64,000 nt of DNA from Sporosarcina thermotolerans (GTDB taxonomy: Bacteria; Bacillota; Bacilli; Bacillales_A; Planococcaceae): assembly GCF_030067815.1 (NCBI RefSeq), contig NZ_CP125968.1:3402001-3466000 (forward strand), read 5' to 3'. The notes beneath the pieces were generated by a model that had not been told where the DNA came from, made no database searches, and saw only the letters and a program-made list of their open reading frames with translations. Below, piece after piece: positions 38,848 to 48,467 of the stretch (position 1 is the stretch's first letter; the number at the start of each line of letters is the position of its first letter). A program made the translations under genes and the position numbers.

Positions 38848-39489
38848 ATGAAAGGAAGTTCACACGCAGCTATCGGCGCCGCAGCCGGTGCAATTGCAGG
38901 ATATCAGGTTCAGCCTGATCTATACACAGTCATAGTCTCATCTTTAGTCGGCGGTGCGTCAGCATTAGTCCCCGACTTGGATACGAACGGGTTGGCAAGC
39001 AATCGAATCACCATTTCTAAAAAGTTCACTCAATGGCTGATGCAGTTCGTTGGAATTGGCATTTTAGTCGCGATCGCATACCAGTTTTTCACAACAGGAT
39101 TTACCCCTTCCATTATTCTGTACGCGGGAATCGGCTTGCTCTTTTTCATCGTATCGCGTTTCATCACACAACGAAGAATGTTGACGCTAACCGGCATCAT
39201 GGTAATGTGGCTCGGCATTGTGATGCACCAATCAACCGGCATCCTGTTAGCCGGAAGCTATATCGTCATCGCCTCGTTCCTGCCGCACCGCTCTTACACC
39301 CATTCACTTTTAGGGCTCGCTTTTTATGCATTCATTTTGAGTCATCTACAACAAGAGTGGGCATTCGAAGGTCTGTTCGTTGCAGGAATAGCCGGGTACG
39401 CCAGCCACCTCATCGCTGACATGAAGCTCTTACCAATGAACCGCAGAGGCGTAAAATGGTTTGCTCCGCTATGGAATAAAGAATTGTAA
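38848..39489 (+). CDS. YdjM-like membrane-bound metal-dependent hydrolase
   Basis: A 213-residue membrane protein of the YdjM (DUF457) family. Metal ligands: GSSHAAIGAAAG (His), VPDLDTNGLASNR (Asp), HRSYTHSLLG and ASHLIADM. Four to five helices. ATG 38848 behind AGAGAGG. In other bacteria the family is SOS-induced; no LexA box was verified here. The last sense codons and stop (GAA TTG TAA) coincide with the outer end of a repeat, ATTGTAAAG. A broken copy lies at 50044-50665. Confidence 0.88.
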   Translation: MKGSSHAAIGAAAGAIAGYQVQPDLYTVIVSSLVGGASALVPDLDTNGLASNRITISKKFTQWLMQFVGIGILVAIAYQFFTTGFTPSIILYAGIGLLFFIVSRFITQRRMLTLTGIMVMWLGIVMHQSTGILLAGSYIVIASFLPHRSYTHSLLGLAFYAFILSHLQQEWAFEGLFVAGIAGYASHLIADMKLLPMNRRGVKWFAPLWNKEL

Positions 39490-39663
39490 AGTTGCCTGTG
39501 CAAGAGAATTGTGAAGGTACCTGTGCAAGAAACATTCATGATAATTCAAACGATTTGAATAAAAATACACTGATTTGAAATTAACCTTAAACCTACAGCT
39601 TCATGTTTTTATATTTATTCAATTGTAGTGTATAAACTGAATAGTCCGCTGCACAGGTACCAA
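39483..39663. repeat. GGTACC-family repeat: single end plus full type II copy
   Basis: 39483-39505 is an isolated left end (ATTGTAAAGTTGCCTGTGCA) that includes the ydjM stop. 39508-39663 is a full type II element with the same interior blocks as the 38567 copy and right end TGCACAGGTACC. The same single-end-plus-full arrangement follows the broken ydjM copy at 50659. Confidence 0.88.
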
Positions 39664-39713
39664 AAAAATCCGACACAAAAAACGGGTACCCTTCACAGGT
39701 CCCGTTCCCCTCA

Positions 39714-40622
39714 TCAACCACCATACCCAAGCCCGTCCAAAACATCTCGAACTTTACCTTTGTTTTCTTCCAGTTTTACAAGTATTTCTTCAACTGGCTC
39801 ACCCGTTAACAGGTAGACAATAGCGGTCTTGACTTGTTCCTTTGAGATTCTAAAGGCTTCCGCCGCTTCTTCATATGTAGCACCTGTTGCCTCAACGATA
39901 ATCCGAATGGCCCGATCTTGTAGTTTTTCGTTACTTACCACTAAATCCACCATTAAATTCTTATATACTTTTCCTGCTTTAATCATCGTGGCGGTTGAGA
40001 AAATATTCAATGCCATCTTTTGGGCAGTGCCTGCTTTTAAGCGGGTTGAACCTGCAATCACTTCAGGTCCCGTATCAATCTCTACGGCCACATTGACAAA
40101 CGGAGATATTTCCGCATTTTTATTACAACAGATTAATCCTGTAAATGCTTGTTGGGATGCGGCATATTGGAGTGCCCCCTTTACAAATGGTGTTCTTCCG
40201 CTTGCGGTTAATCCGATCACAAGGTCATTCGAGGTGATCGAATAGGCTTTTAGTGCGGCCATTCCCTCAGACTCACTGTCCTCAACGGTTGGCTTGGAAG
40301 TCCGAAGTGCCTCATCTCCACCAGCAATGATTCCGATGAATTGGTTCGGCATCAGATTGAAGGTTGGAGGAATTTCTGAAGCATCTAACACACCCAAACG
40401 GCCACTTGATCCTGTTCCCATGTAGAATATCCGCCCATTTTTCTGAACGATAGGATAGGCAGCATCAACCAACTTAGAGATTTGCGGGAGTTCTGGCCTG
40501 ATTGCATTTGCAACGGTTTCATCTTCCTTATTCATTAAACAGGCTATTTCAAGAGAAGAGCACATATCAATGCCAACGGTTTTTGGATTGATTTTTTCAG
40601 TATTCAGTTTCCCTAAATTCAT
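39714..40622 (-). CDS. murQ: N-acetylmuramic acid 6-phosphate etherase
   Basis: A 302-residue SIS-domain enzyme that removes lactate from MurNAc 6-phosphate to give GlcNAc 6-phosphate in cell-wall recycling. SIS motifs: RIFYMGTGSSGRLGVLDASE (catalytic Glu in ASE), GIIAGGDEALRTS, GLTASGRTPFVKGAL, and a C-terminal UBA-like helix bundle (ATYEEAAEAFRISKEQVKTA). It starts 12 bp after the 169-residue coiled-coil gene, so it is the last gene of a four-gene unit rather than part of a murQ-murP PTS locus. Confidence 0.95.
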   Translation of the reverse strand: MNLGKLNTEKINPKTVGIDMCSSLEIACLMNKEDETVANAIRPELPQISKLVDAAYPIVQKNGRIFYMGTGSSGRLGVLDASEIPPTFNLMPNQFIGIIAGGDEALRTSKPTVEDSESEGMAALKAYSITSNDLVIGLTASGRTPFVKGALQYAASQQAFTGLICCNKNAEISPFVNVAVEIDTGPEVIAGSTRLKAGTAQKMALNIFSTATMIKAGKVYKNLMVDLVVSNEKLQDRAIRIIVEATGATYEEAAEAFRISKEQVKTAIVYLLTGEPVEEILVKLEENKGKVRDVLDGLGYGG

Positions 40623-40633
40623 TGTTTCCCCTC

Positions 40634-41143
40634 CTATACGCCTGTAATTTTTCGCTTCTTCCTAAAATAATTTGTGGTAGTTACACCAACTAATAAAGTG
40701 AATACGGTTCCGATAACTGTCGGTAAATTAATATCATATTTTTTATAAAAATTGATGATATCCACATAAACTTCAGGATAATTAAACATGTAGATCACGG
40801 TAAACGTTAACGTTATTAAGGAGGTTACCCCAAGAATGATAACACCCTTCCAGAAATTTAATTGGAAGTCACTTTTACTTATTTGCTCTTCATAATCCAT
40901 GTTCGTATCAGTTAGTTTTTTGTTCGATTTCAGAAGAATTTCCTTTTCTTCCTCAAGACCTTGTTGCTTTTGTAACTCTGTCTTGACCTGATCCTCTAAC
41001 TGTTTATTTTTCTCAGTTAAAACGGAAATATCATTTTTATAATCATCAATGACCTTAAAAGCTGTTTTATTATCTATGATTTGATTACTTGTTTGCGAGT
41101 AGCTAATTAGCGATTGGACCATTTCTGTAACGGGAATATCCAT
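40634..41143 (-). CDS. Unknown coiled-coil protein with two C-terminal membrane helices
   Basis: A 169-residue protein I do not recognise. Residues 1-85 form a long coiled coil (EKNKQLEDQVKTELQKQQ and similar), then helix VIILGVTSLITLTFTVIYMF and helix VIGTVFTLLVGVTTTNYF separated by a short loop, and a basic end RKKRKITGV. ATG 41143 behind TTAGAGG. It lies between the 331-residue gene and murQ with gaps of 14 and 12 bp, so these genes are co-expressed. Confidence 0.7.
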   Translation of the reverse strand: MDIPVTEMVQSLISYSQTSNQIIDNKTAFKVIDDYKNDISVLTEKNKQLEDQVKTELQKQQGLEEEKEILLKSNKKLTDTNMDYEEQISKSDFQLNFWKGVIILGVTSLITLTFTVIYMFNYPEVYVDIINFYKKYDINLPTVIGTVFTLLVGVTTTNYFRKKRKITGV

Positions 41144-41157
41144 TAAATCCTCTAAAT

Positions 41158-42153
41158 TTAATATCGCACTGATGCATTCAAAGTAGTATTTGCTTTATTA
41201 TCCCAGTGGAAGTAGTTTTCCAGTACGCCATTATTTCGATTAGAAAGCTTTTGAATGTAAATGATGGTTGGAAAAACTAAATCCTCTATCGTATTTTCAA
41301 TATCCTTTGTATCCTCTTCTGTTTGCTTTAAAATCACTAATGCTTCCAACAGTAGGTTCAAGATATTTGCTGAGACAGAAATATCAATCCATAGATTTTC
41401 TGAATTCTTCTTTGCTTCCAAGGTGATCACAAATTGCTTAATTAGTTGGACATCCTTTAAGAGAATTGAGGCTTTAATGTAATGAATGATTTCGATTTCA
41501 TTACTCTTAGTTAAGTCTTTACCTTTAATTAACCTTTTTAATTGCTTTGTTGCAAAAGACGTCTCAATTCCTAATTCTAAAAAAGCATTATAGGCTACAA
41601 TACATTCCGATTCTGCCTCTTCACCGCTTAACAGCGCCTTTTTCATCCAGTCGACTGTTTTTTGAAGTTTTTCCGGATCGTCCCCATAGGTAGCCCGCAA
41701 CCATAATAAAGCGGAAGTGGGTACAAGTAATCCGTTAAAGGAGTCTTTTTCCTTTTCCTTGTCCAAGATTGGTTTGACTAATTCCGATGTGAATTCTGTA
41801 TAGCTGACATCGCTTTTTTCTAACGCTTTGTGGGTCTTTAACGTATCGAAGGTGCTCCAAAAGCTGTCATCAATATACTTTCCTTCTTTGAGAATGCCAT
41901 GAATCTTAAGTTCCGTGTCCTGTAGAATCCTAAGTGCAGATTTCTCCCGACCTGCCACAAAAAATTGTTTTAAACGGAGATCGTTTGACTCAATACCAAT
42001 ATACTTTACATTCCCAGAAACTATGTAATTTTGAAGAAATTCTTCAATCTCCTCTAACTTTCCCTGTTTTTTATTCTCACTGTCTGAATGCGTTGGACCT
42101 AAAACAACAATCGAATGGGTACCTTGCATGATTTGTTTTTTGAATTCATCCAT
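41158..42153 (-). CDS. Unknown 331-residue cytosolic protein
   Basis: Not recognised. The first 90 residues look like an alpha/beta domain (HSIVVLGPTHSDSENKK, VKYIGIESNDLRLKQFF); the rest is helical and could be a TPR-like solenoid (ALLWLRATYGDDPEKLQKTV, ECIVAYNAFLELGIETS). No signal or membrane segment. It follows the GATase-like gene by 19 bp and precedes the coiled-coil membrane gene. Confidence 0.65.
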   Translation of the reverse strand: MDEFKKQIMQGTHSIVVLGPTHSDSENKKQGKLEEIEEFLQNYIVSGNVKYIGIESNDLRLKQFFVAGREKSALRILQDTELKIHGILKEGKYIDDSFWSTFDTLKTHKALEKSDVSYTEFTSELVKPILDKEKEKDSFNGLLVPTSALLWLRATYGDDPEKLQKTVDWMKKALLSGEEAESECIVAYNAFLELGIETSFATKQLKRLIKGKDLTKSNEIEIIHYIKASILLKDVQLIKQFVITLEAKKNSENLWIDISVSANILNLLLEALVILKQTEEDTKDIENTIEDLVFPTIIYIQKLSNRNNGVLENYFHWDNKANTTLNASVRY

Positions 42154-42172
42154 CTGATCGATAGTTGATAAG

Positions 42173-42988
42173 TCATATTTCCTGGTATCGGTAATTTAGA
42201 GAATTTAATGTTTCCAGGAAGAATTCAAATGCCATACTTTTATAGGTTGAATCCCATAAAACGGCGGTATTGCATTTCCCATCAATAACAAATTTGATAA
42301 TATTCTCAAGCAGAACGGTTTCTTTTTGCCAATCAAGATTAAGGGATGAAATGACCACACGATACTTGGATGTTTCCCTTGTAGCCATCAGCAACGCTTT
42401 TCTTGTTTGCGTTTCGTCTTCATCATGTAATAACGTTTCCCACTCAGCAGAAGAATAAGAGTCATCTAAATAGTGCCAGTATAAACCCTTTTTCTTCATA
42501 CAATATTGCTTCAGTTCATTCAGGGAGACATTATTAGGATAATGAAAAAGTGGATGGGCTTCTGACAACTTGGAATTTCGAAGATCACCAATTAAAGGAT
42601 TCTCTTTTCGACGAACGGCCATTGGTGCTTCGATTGGTAAGAAATTATAGGCAGTGAATGGTTCGAAAAACTCCTTGGGAATCGAATTTAATTGATGTAG
42701 AATCAAGCAGCCCTTACCTCTCGAAAGAAATTCTTCAAAGGATCGCTTAAATGACTCGGATTCCACTTCCTCCTTAATCGTTTTTTCACTTAATGAGTTA
42801 GAAGTGAAAAGAACCATAGATATATCAATGTCTGTAAGATCGAACTTCAATCTTGGAATATTATGAGCGGTATATAAAATGATATCTTCAGATTCAATGA
42901 AATCAAAGCTCTCCAACAATGGGCGAATATCCGATTTAGTAGAGTAGGACATATAAACCTGGCTTTGAATAAGTGCAATTTTCCCCAT
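42173..42988 (-). CDS. Unknown protein, possibly class I amidotransferase/ThuA-like fold
   Basis: A 271-residue protein. ATG 42988 is chosen because AAAGGTGAG precedes it. Alternating strands and helices: GKIALIQSQVYMSYS, ISMVLFTSNSLSEK, GKGCLILHQLNSIP, and a late RVVISSLNLDWQKETVLLENIIKFV, an order that recalls ThuA/glutamine-amidotransferase-like proteins that end by checking a beta strand and helix. No Cys-His-Glu triad is evident. First gene of the unit that ends with murQ; a repeat element lies just upstream. Confidence 0.6.
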   Translation of the reverse strand: MGKIALIQSQVYMSYSTKSDIRPLLESFDFIESEDIILYTAHNIPRLKFDLTDIDISMVLFTSNSLSEKTIKEEVESESFKRSFEEFLSRGKGCLILHQLNSIPKEFFEPFTAYNFLPIEAPMAVRRKENPLIGDLRNSKLSEAHPLFHYPNNVSLNELKQYCMKKKGLYWHYLDDSYSSAEWETLLHDEDETQTRKALLMATRETSKYRVVISSLNLDWQKETVLLENIIKFVIDGKCNTAVLWDSTYKSMAFEFFLETLNSLNYRYQEI

Positions 42989-43042
42989 ATACTCACCTTT
43001 TCTCAAGACTATCTATTTATATATTACCATAATTCGAATTTA

Positions 43043-43190
43043 TATTGTGAAGGTCCATTGTAAAGGTACCTGTGCAAGAAACATTCATGATAATTCATGC
43101 AATTTGAATAAAAATACAGGATTTAAAAGTAAACCTTTTATTTACAGAATAACGGTTGTATATTCATACAACTTCGTTATGGAGAAGATT
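43043..43190. repeat. GGTACC-family repeat: outer-end fragment plus type II copy truncated on the right
   Basis: ATTGTGAAGGT (43043) is directly followed by a second left end, ATTGTAAAGGTACCTGTGCA (43057), the usual AAACATTCATGATAATTCA and TTGAATAAAAATACA blocks, and ATTCATACAACTTCG, after which the match stops. The right inverted end is missing. Confidence 0.8.
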
Positions 43191-43596
43191 TTGCGATTGT
43201 GAGACCGATTAATAGCATGCATTTAATCAATAAATGAAAAAACAAGTAAAGTGAAATAAATGTAAAAAAGAGCGAACTGAATTCGTCATTTTTTACAGTC
43301 CTGTTTCCTTTTTTAATTTATTTATAGTAATCCTATTCGTAAAAAAGTAATTACCTTTTACGGAAGTTATGTAACGCTAATGGGTACCTCGAAATGAGTG
43401 TAGCTATTCCCTCAGACTCACTGTCCGGCGCTTTGATTATATCCGCATGCGCAACAAAAGTATCCGTTTATTCAATAAAAATGAATAAAAAATAAGGCCA
43501 GCTATCACAAATGCCAGCCCTACCATACTTTCAATCTATAACTATAAAGTTTTAGTGAATTGAATGAAATCAACCATGTATAGGAACCTGGGTAGC
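43191..43596. other. Decayed intergenic region with an IS-end relic and a murQ-like scrap
   Basis: No gene. TTATGTAACGCTAATGGGTACC at 43366-43387 resembles the right end of the IS4-family element at 57357 (CTATGCAACGCCAGTG then GGTACC) with four changes. CTATTCCCTCAGACTCACTGTCC near 43404-43426 matches murQ at 40259-40281 almost perfectly and reads DSESEGIA on the minus strand. These look like scars of earlier insertions and duplications. Confidence 0.45.
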
Positions 43597-43907
43597 CTAC
43601 ATCACAAGTGATACGATTGCGTTTGCGCTTACCTCTGGACCAGTTAAAATTGGTTTTGATCCTCGGTCATAACTATCCAATGCACGTGCCATAGAAAATT
43701 GTGCAAGTAGTACTACGTCACAATATTAATTGCTTCTTTTGTATTTTGTGTACGGGTTTTCAAGGCAATTACACATACATCAACTTCTGGAGTACTATTT
43801 TCTATTGGTACTCCGTTATATAAAATCGTACGTAAGCCTCCTTTCGCAAAAAAAGAGGCAATGTCACTACCACCAGTAAAGTCGTCTGCAATACAACCAA
43901 TGAGCAA
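43597..43907 (-). pseudogene. Fused remnants: four-carbon acid sugar kinase N-terminus joined to an Asp/Glu racemase C-terminus
   Basis: From ATG 43907 the first 63 residues (MLIGCIADDFTGGSDIASFF) are the start of an OtnK/DUF1537 tetronate kinase. Near 43715 the frame shifts and the sequence becomes DVVLLAQFSMARALDSYD...PILTGPE, the C-terminal block of an aspartate/glutamate (hydantoin) racemase, ending at TAG 43597. A deletion of the kinase body and a second racemase N-terminus would produce this. Not functional. Confidence 0.75.
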
Positions 43908-43939
43908 AGTAATCTCCCCCTGATGTACTATTTACTTTC

Positions 43940-44841
43940 TCAAAAACCCTCTTTACGAACCCTTACATCTAACATATCTTCATAGAATTTGACCATTGCA
44001 TGTTTGTAGTCATCACGATGTCCGCTTTGTAATGCAAGTTGGTAAGATTGCATCGTTCCACTTAAAGTCGGTAATGGGATTTCAGATTTAATTAAGACTT
44101 CATACATGCTTTCCATATCTTTGTATGCTCTTCCAAGTGAAAATCCATGTTCAAAATTCCCTTCCAAAATCTTTGGAATAATGCCTTGGAAGCAAAACTG
44201 GACCCAGTGGCTGTCATTAATACGTCACCAAGCTTTTCAGGGTCTAAACCAAGTTTAACGCCAACAGGCAATAGTTCACTAAAGCTTGCAACACAAATGT
44301 TCAATGCACAGTTATTAATCATTTTCGTTAACTGTCCAGCCCCATTATTACCCATATAAATAACCTGCGAACCCATTCTATCAAGCAGCGGTTTGATTGT
44401 ATTAAATATATCCTCGCTTCCACCACACATTAAGCTAAGAGTGCCATCCAAACTCTTTGATTGTTGACCAGATATAGGGCAATCTAAAAATTCAATTCCA
44501 TCCGCTTTGCATGCTTCAGCAATTTCCATAGCACCTAAATAACTAATCGTACTGAAGTCCACAATGGATTGACCAGGCTTCAAGTGTTTTAGAAGACCAT
44601 TTTCCCCCAATACCACGGTTTTAACGATATCTAAATTTGGCAGGCATAAGAAAATATAATCGCTGTCAGTAGTATCTAAAATATTTGTCGTTGTTTTTAA
44701 TCCCTTGTTTTTAAATTGTTCTAAAGCCTGTTTGTTTGGATCACATGCTATAAATTCGTAATGTCCTTCACCTTCACCTTTTGATAAATTTAAAGCCATA
44801 CCCATTCCCATTACGCCTAATCCGATAAAACTTACCTTCAT
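43940..44841 (-). pseudogene. NAD(P)-dependent 3-hydroxyacid dehydrogenase (L-threonate / 3-hydroxyisobutyrate dehydrogenase family), frameshifted
   Basis: About 300 residues. Rossmann motif MKVSFIGLGVMGMGMALNL, then FLCLPN, VDFSTISY, FLDCPISGQQSKSLDGTL and the catalytic Lys helix AGQLTKMINN. One C is missing at 44172-44177, splitting SKALFPKILEGNF. With the tetronate-kinase remnant next to it, oxidation of a four-carbon sugar acid such as threonate or erythronate is the likely role. Fourth from last in the TctC-led operon. Confidence 0.85.
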
Positions 44842-44906
44842 ATTAATCTCTCCCTATCCAAATATGAATTATTCTTGATAGACTATCAGTTATATTGTTA
44901 TAAACT

Positions 44907-45568
44907 CTACTGATTTTTGTTCTTACTAAGTTCTAAAATAGTTTTTACTGCTTCTCTCGGAGTTGTTAGTACCGGCAATCCTAATTCTTTGACTTCTTTC
45001 TCGGCCGATGCCTGAGTAATCTGAGCAAGTATAATAACCTCAGAACCTCTGTCCTTCAATTTCCTTGCTGCACTAGCATTAAGGCGATTATGCTTCTCTA
45101 CATTTCCAGCTTTCAATTCCGTCATAGCTTTTGTTTCAATTTCTATATCCACTTCAATGCCCTTGCCAAGTTCTAATGCAATTTTTTCTAATTGTTCTTT
45201 TGTTGCCGGACCAGTTGGGGCGTTAGTTACTACAACGCCTATTTTGGTAAAATTCTTTACTGCCATCTCTAACACAGGCCTGTCTACAGCTGTAATAGGT
45301 ACAGTTATAAAAGGTTTTACAGCGTCTACAATAGGGGTTAGCACCGTACAAGCCACGATTATTGCATCAACCCCAGCCTCCTGAGCTTTTATCGACATAT
45401 TAACAAAATCACGATGAATCTTATCATCTATTTTTTTTACTTGATTCGCATAATATTGGATGTGCTCATCCACAAAGTTTAGAACTATAACCTTGGGTGC
45501 CAATTCTTTGAATGCATCATTAAGTGGGGAACAGCATTACATGTTGCATGGATAACGCCAATTTTCAT
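44907..45568 (-). pseudogene. Aspartate/glutamate racemase (hydantoin racemase-like) family protein, frameshifted
   Basis: About 220 residues. ATG 45568 behind GGAGGG starts MKIGVIHATCNAV; a C run at 45525-45529 is one base short, then the sequence resumes PLNDAFKELAPKVIVLNF. The two Cys of the family are seen in ATCNAV and VACTV, with SEVIILAQITQAS and LPVLTTPREAV near the end. It may racemise or isomerise the operon's substrate; members in similar operons are poorly defined. Confidence 0.8.
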
Positions 45569-45613
45569 ATTTAAATCCCTCCAACATATTTTAAAATCCT
45601 TCTTTGTAGTGGA

Positions 45614-46306
45614 CTATTCTAATACACCATTAGCAAGAGCCAGTCCAGATAACTCATACATTGCTAGTTCACTATTCGATTGCAAGTGTGACTCCATTAA
45701 ATATTTGGCAGTTTGAGGATCTCTGTTAGCAATCGCATTCGCAATCATTTGATGATAATGAACCGCTTTCTCAACCATTCCTGGCTTTCTCGTATATGCA
45801 CGCATTCGCTTTAACTCTTCTTGTAAATTATCATACACTTTAAGTGCATACTCATTGTGGGTTGCTTCCACTATTAATCTATGGAAACGTAAATCCTCAC
45901 TAATTGTCACCTGGTTGTTTTCGGCCATCCCACGCATAATTTCAGCTGATTCTGTTATTAAATCGATTTCGTTATTGAAGGCCTCCCTGGCTGCTAATCC
46001 TGCAAATGAAGGCTCTATAATCGTACGAAATTCAGTTATTTTTAATAGTTCTATGAAGGATGTACGACTTACATTAGTAAATTGCATTGAGCGATTATAT
46101 TCTATAAATGTTCCTCTACCTTGTTGGATAGTAACGTAACCTTTGGATTCTAAAGCACGATACACTTCACGTACAGTTGAGATTGCAACATTGTATTGAG
46201 CGGCCAATTCATTCATAGTTGGAAGCCTGGATCCCTTTTTCCAAACTTCACTTTCAATCTTTCTCTCCATTTCACCCAACAAATCGTGAAATTGAACCTT
46301 AGACAT
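45614..46306 (-). CDS. GntR-family transcriptional regulator (FCD type)
   Basis: A 230-residue repressor. N-terminal winged helix GSRLPTMNELAAQYNVAIST and GYVTIQQGRGTFIEY; C-terminal all-helical FCD ligand domain with FRTIIEPSFAGLAAREA, HRLIVEATHNEYA and HYHQMIANAIANRD, containing the metal-binding His and Asp pattern. ATG 46306 follows TTGGAGGT; a longer frame lacks a ribosome site. It lies inside the transporter-dehydrogenase operon and probably senses the transported acid. Confidence 0.9.
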   Translation of the reverse strand: MSKVQFHDLLGEMERKIESEVWKKGSRLPTMNELAAQYNVAISTVREVYRALESKGYVTIQQGRGTFIEYNRSMQFTNVSRTSFIELLKITEFRTIIEPSFAGLAAREAFNNEIDLITESAEIMRGMAENNQVTISEDLRFHRLIVEATHNEYALKVYDNLQEELKRMRAYTRKPGMVEKAVHYHQMIANAIANRDPQTAKYLMESHLQSNSELAMYELSGLALANGVLE

Positions 46307-46409
46307 AAAATACCTCCAATATATACAAACCGCTGATAAATTCATCAGATGAATTTATTTATTTTTTTGGTCAAGTATAATCACTTTAGATACACTTGAC
46401 CAAATGGAA

Positions 46410-47893
46410 TTACCTCTTAATTAACGATTTCAACTTACCAAATAAAGGTGTTGATTGAAGAATTGTAATTAATGCAATGAATAAAAGAATCGCAGCAACA
46501 GGTTTTGAGAGGAAGATCATCCAATCTCCGCGACCAATTTTAAGTGATTGATTCATAGTGGTGTCCAACATGATTCCAAGAATTAATCCTACAACCATTG
46601 GTGCCACGGGGATTTTTAATTTATCCATAAAATAACCGGCAATCCCAAAGCCAAACATGATCATGACATCCACCATACTATTATGGACCGCAAAGGTTCC
46701 TATCACACATAACAGGATAATAATCGGTGCCAATACTTTTGGTGGAACCTTCGTAACACCTACTGCTACCCTTGTGTACAAAATACCAAGACCTAACATG
46801 AAGAAACATGAAATTAGAACTGCCCAAAGTAATGTGTAAGCAACATCTGCATGCTCTGTCATTAAGGTCGGTCCTGGCATAATTCCATGAATCATCAGCC
46901 CACCCAAAAGCACTGCTGTTGAAGAGCTCCCTGGAACTCCTAAAGTAATTGTTGGAACAAGCGCGCCTCCTACTACAGCGTTATTTGCGGATTCAGGAGC
47001 AGCTACTCCCTCCGCATGTCCAGTTCCAAACTTTTCCTTTTCCTTAGAAAACCTTTTGGCTTCATTGTAACTAAACCAACTGGCCGTATCTCCACCGGTC
47101 CCCGGGATAAGCCCAACAATGACTCCAATTACACTTGAACGGAGTAAGGTATACCTAAGTCTAAATATTTCTTTCCAACTTGGTAATATTTTGTCATTTA
47201 TCTTACTTACCTTTATTTCCTGAGTGTCTCGCTCAATTAATTTCAAAGCCTGAGGTATAGAAAAAAGCCCGATTAACGCAACAACAAAAGAAATACCATC
47301 AAATAAATAAATACTTCCAAAAGTAAACCTAGGAGTACCAGTTATTGCATCCATTCCAATCAATGAAATTAACAAGCCTAATGTACCGGACAATAGACCC
47401 TTAATAACTGATCCAGTTGAAAGAGAAGAGATAATCGTAATCCCTAAAACAGCAATTGCAAATAACTCTACTACTCCTATTTTAAGTGCTACTTCCCCCA
47501 AAAACGGCGCGATGGTTAAAAGGACAATTGCACCAGCGACCCCCCCAATAAAAGATGAGACCAGAGAAATACCTAACGCCTTTCCCGCTTCACCATTTTG
47601 TGACATTGGATATCCATCTAATACAGTTGCTGCCGCGGCAGGTGTTCCAGGTGTGTTAATCAATACCGCAGTAATGGACCCCCATACGATGCACCCATAT
47701 ACAAAGCAGCAAGCATAGCAATCCCAGTTGCTGGGTCCATACCATATGTAAGTGGAAGAAGGATTGCAATTCCCATGGTAGCTGATAATCCCGGCATTGA
47801 ACCGATGAATATACCTAAGGTCATGCCTACAGCAATAAAAAATAAGTTACTAAATGACATAACATTTAGTAAACCAGTCAACATTTCCTCCAT
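46410..47893 (-). pseudogene. tctA: Tripartite tricarboxylate transporter large permease TctA, frameshifted
   Basis: About 500 residues with some twelve helices. Family blocks: GIFIGSMPGLSATMGIAILLPLTYG, MGASYGGSITAVLINTPGTPAA, VIGVIVGLIPGTGGDTASWFSY and GALVPTITLGVPGSSSTAVLLG. A C run at 47679-47683 (plus strand) is one base short, separating the first 77 residues. Works with TctB and TctC to import a carboxylate using an ion gradient. Confidence 0.92.
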
Positions 47894-47954
47894 TCAATTC
47901 CCTCCGATTATATAGCGTCGATTTTACGATTCCACTTGCCATATCAAAATCTTT

Positions 47955-48407
47955 TTAAAAGAAGATCCCTTTTGGGACAGGAACGTGCAGAAACAAACTA
48001 AATAAACCATATATAAAGGCAGTAAAACCAACTGCTAAGATAATGGCTGTAAGTACATTCGTTGCTTTCATATACATCAAGCTCGCAAAAACAAAAAGTG
48101 GAGTTACGATGAAGTAACCAATGATATCCATTAGGAGTATATACAACGCTATCATTGCAATGAAAATGGACACACGCTTTATATGTAGTTTTCCATTTTC
48201 TGCTTCCCCTTCACTCTTTGCACTAGCTTCATTTCGTTTTTTAAATGCTTCTATCAACATCATAAGACTCAAACCAGCGATTATGAAAATTAAAATTTGT
48301 GGTAATCTCGCAGCACTAACTGGATAATTTAAAGATTGCATATAAAAAACAACGCACATTATTAAAACTAGCCCGCTCGCAATTGAATGTTTTACAATCG
48401 ATGACAT
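47955..48407 (-). CDS. tctB: Tripartite tricarboxylate transporter small permease TctB
   Basis: A 150-residue protein with four membrane helices and the usual charged central loop (EAFKKRNEASAKSEGEAENG) and the end FSLFLHVPVPKGIFF. Sits between tctC and tctA, as in most such operons. The start lies 60 bp after tctC. Confidence 0.88.
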   Translation of the reverse strand: MSSIVKHSIASGLVLIMCVVFYMQSLNYPVSAARLPQILIFIIAGLSLMMLIEAFKKRNEASAKSEGEAENGKLHIKRVSIFIAMIALYILLMDIIGYFIVTPLFVFASLMYMKATNVLTAIILAVGFTAFIYGLFSLFLHVPVPKGIFF

Positions 48408-48467
48408 TTTTATCCCTCCTTAAGATCAGGAGGAAGGGGATGAAAAACCTTCCTCCTAACATTTTGG

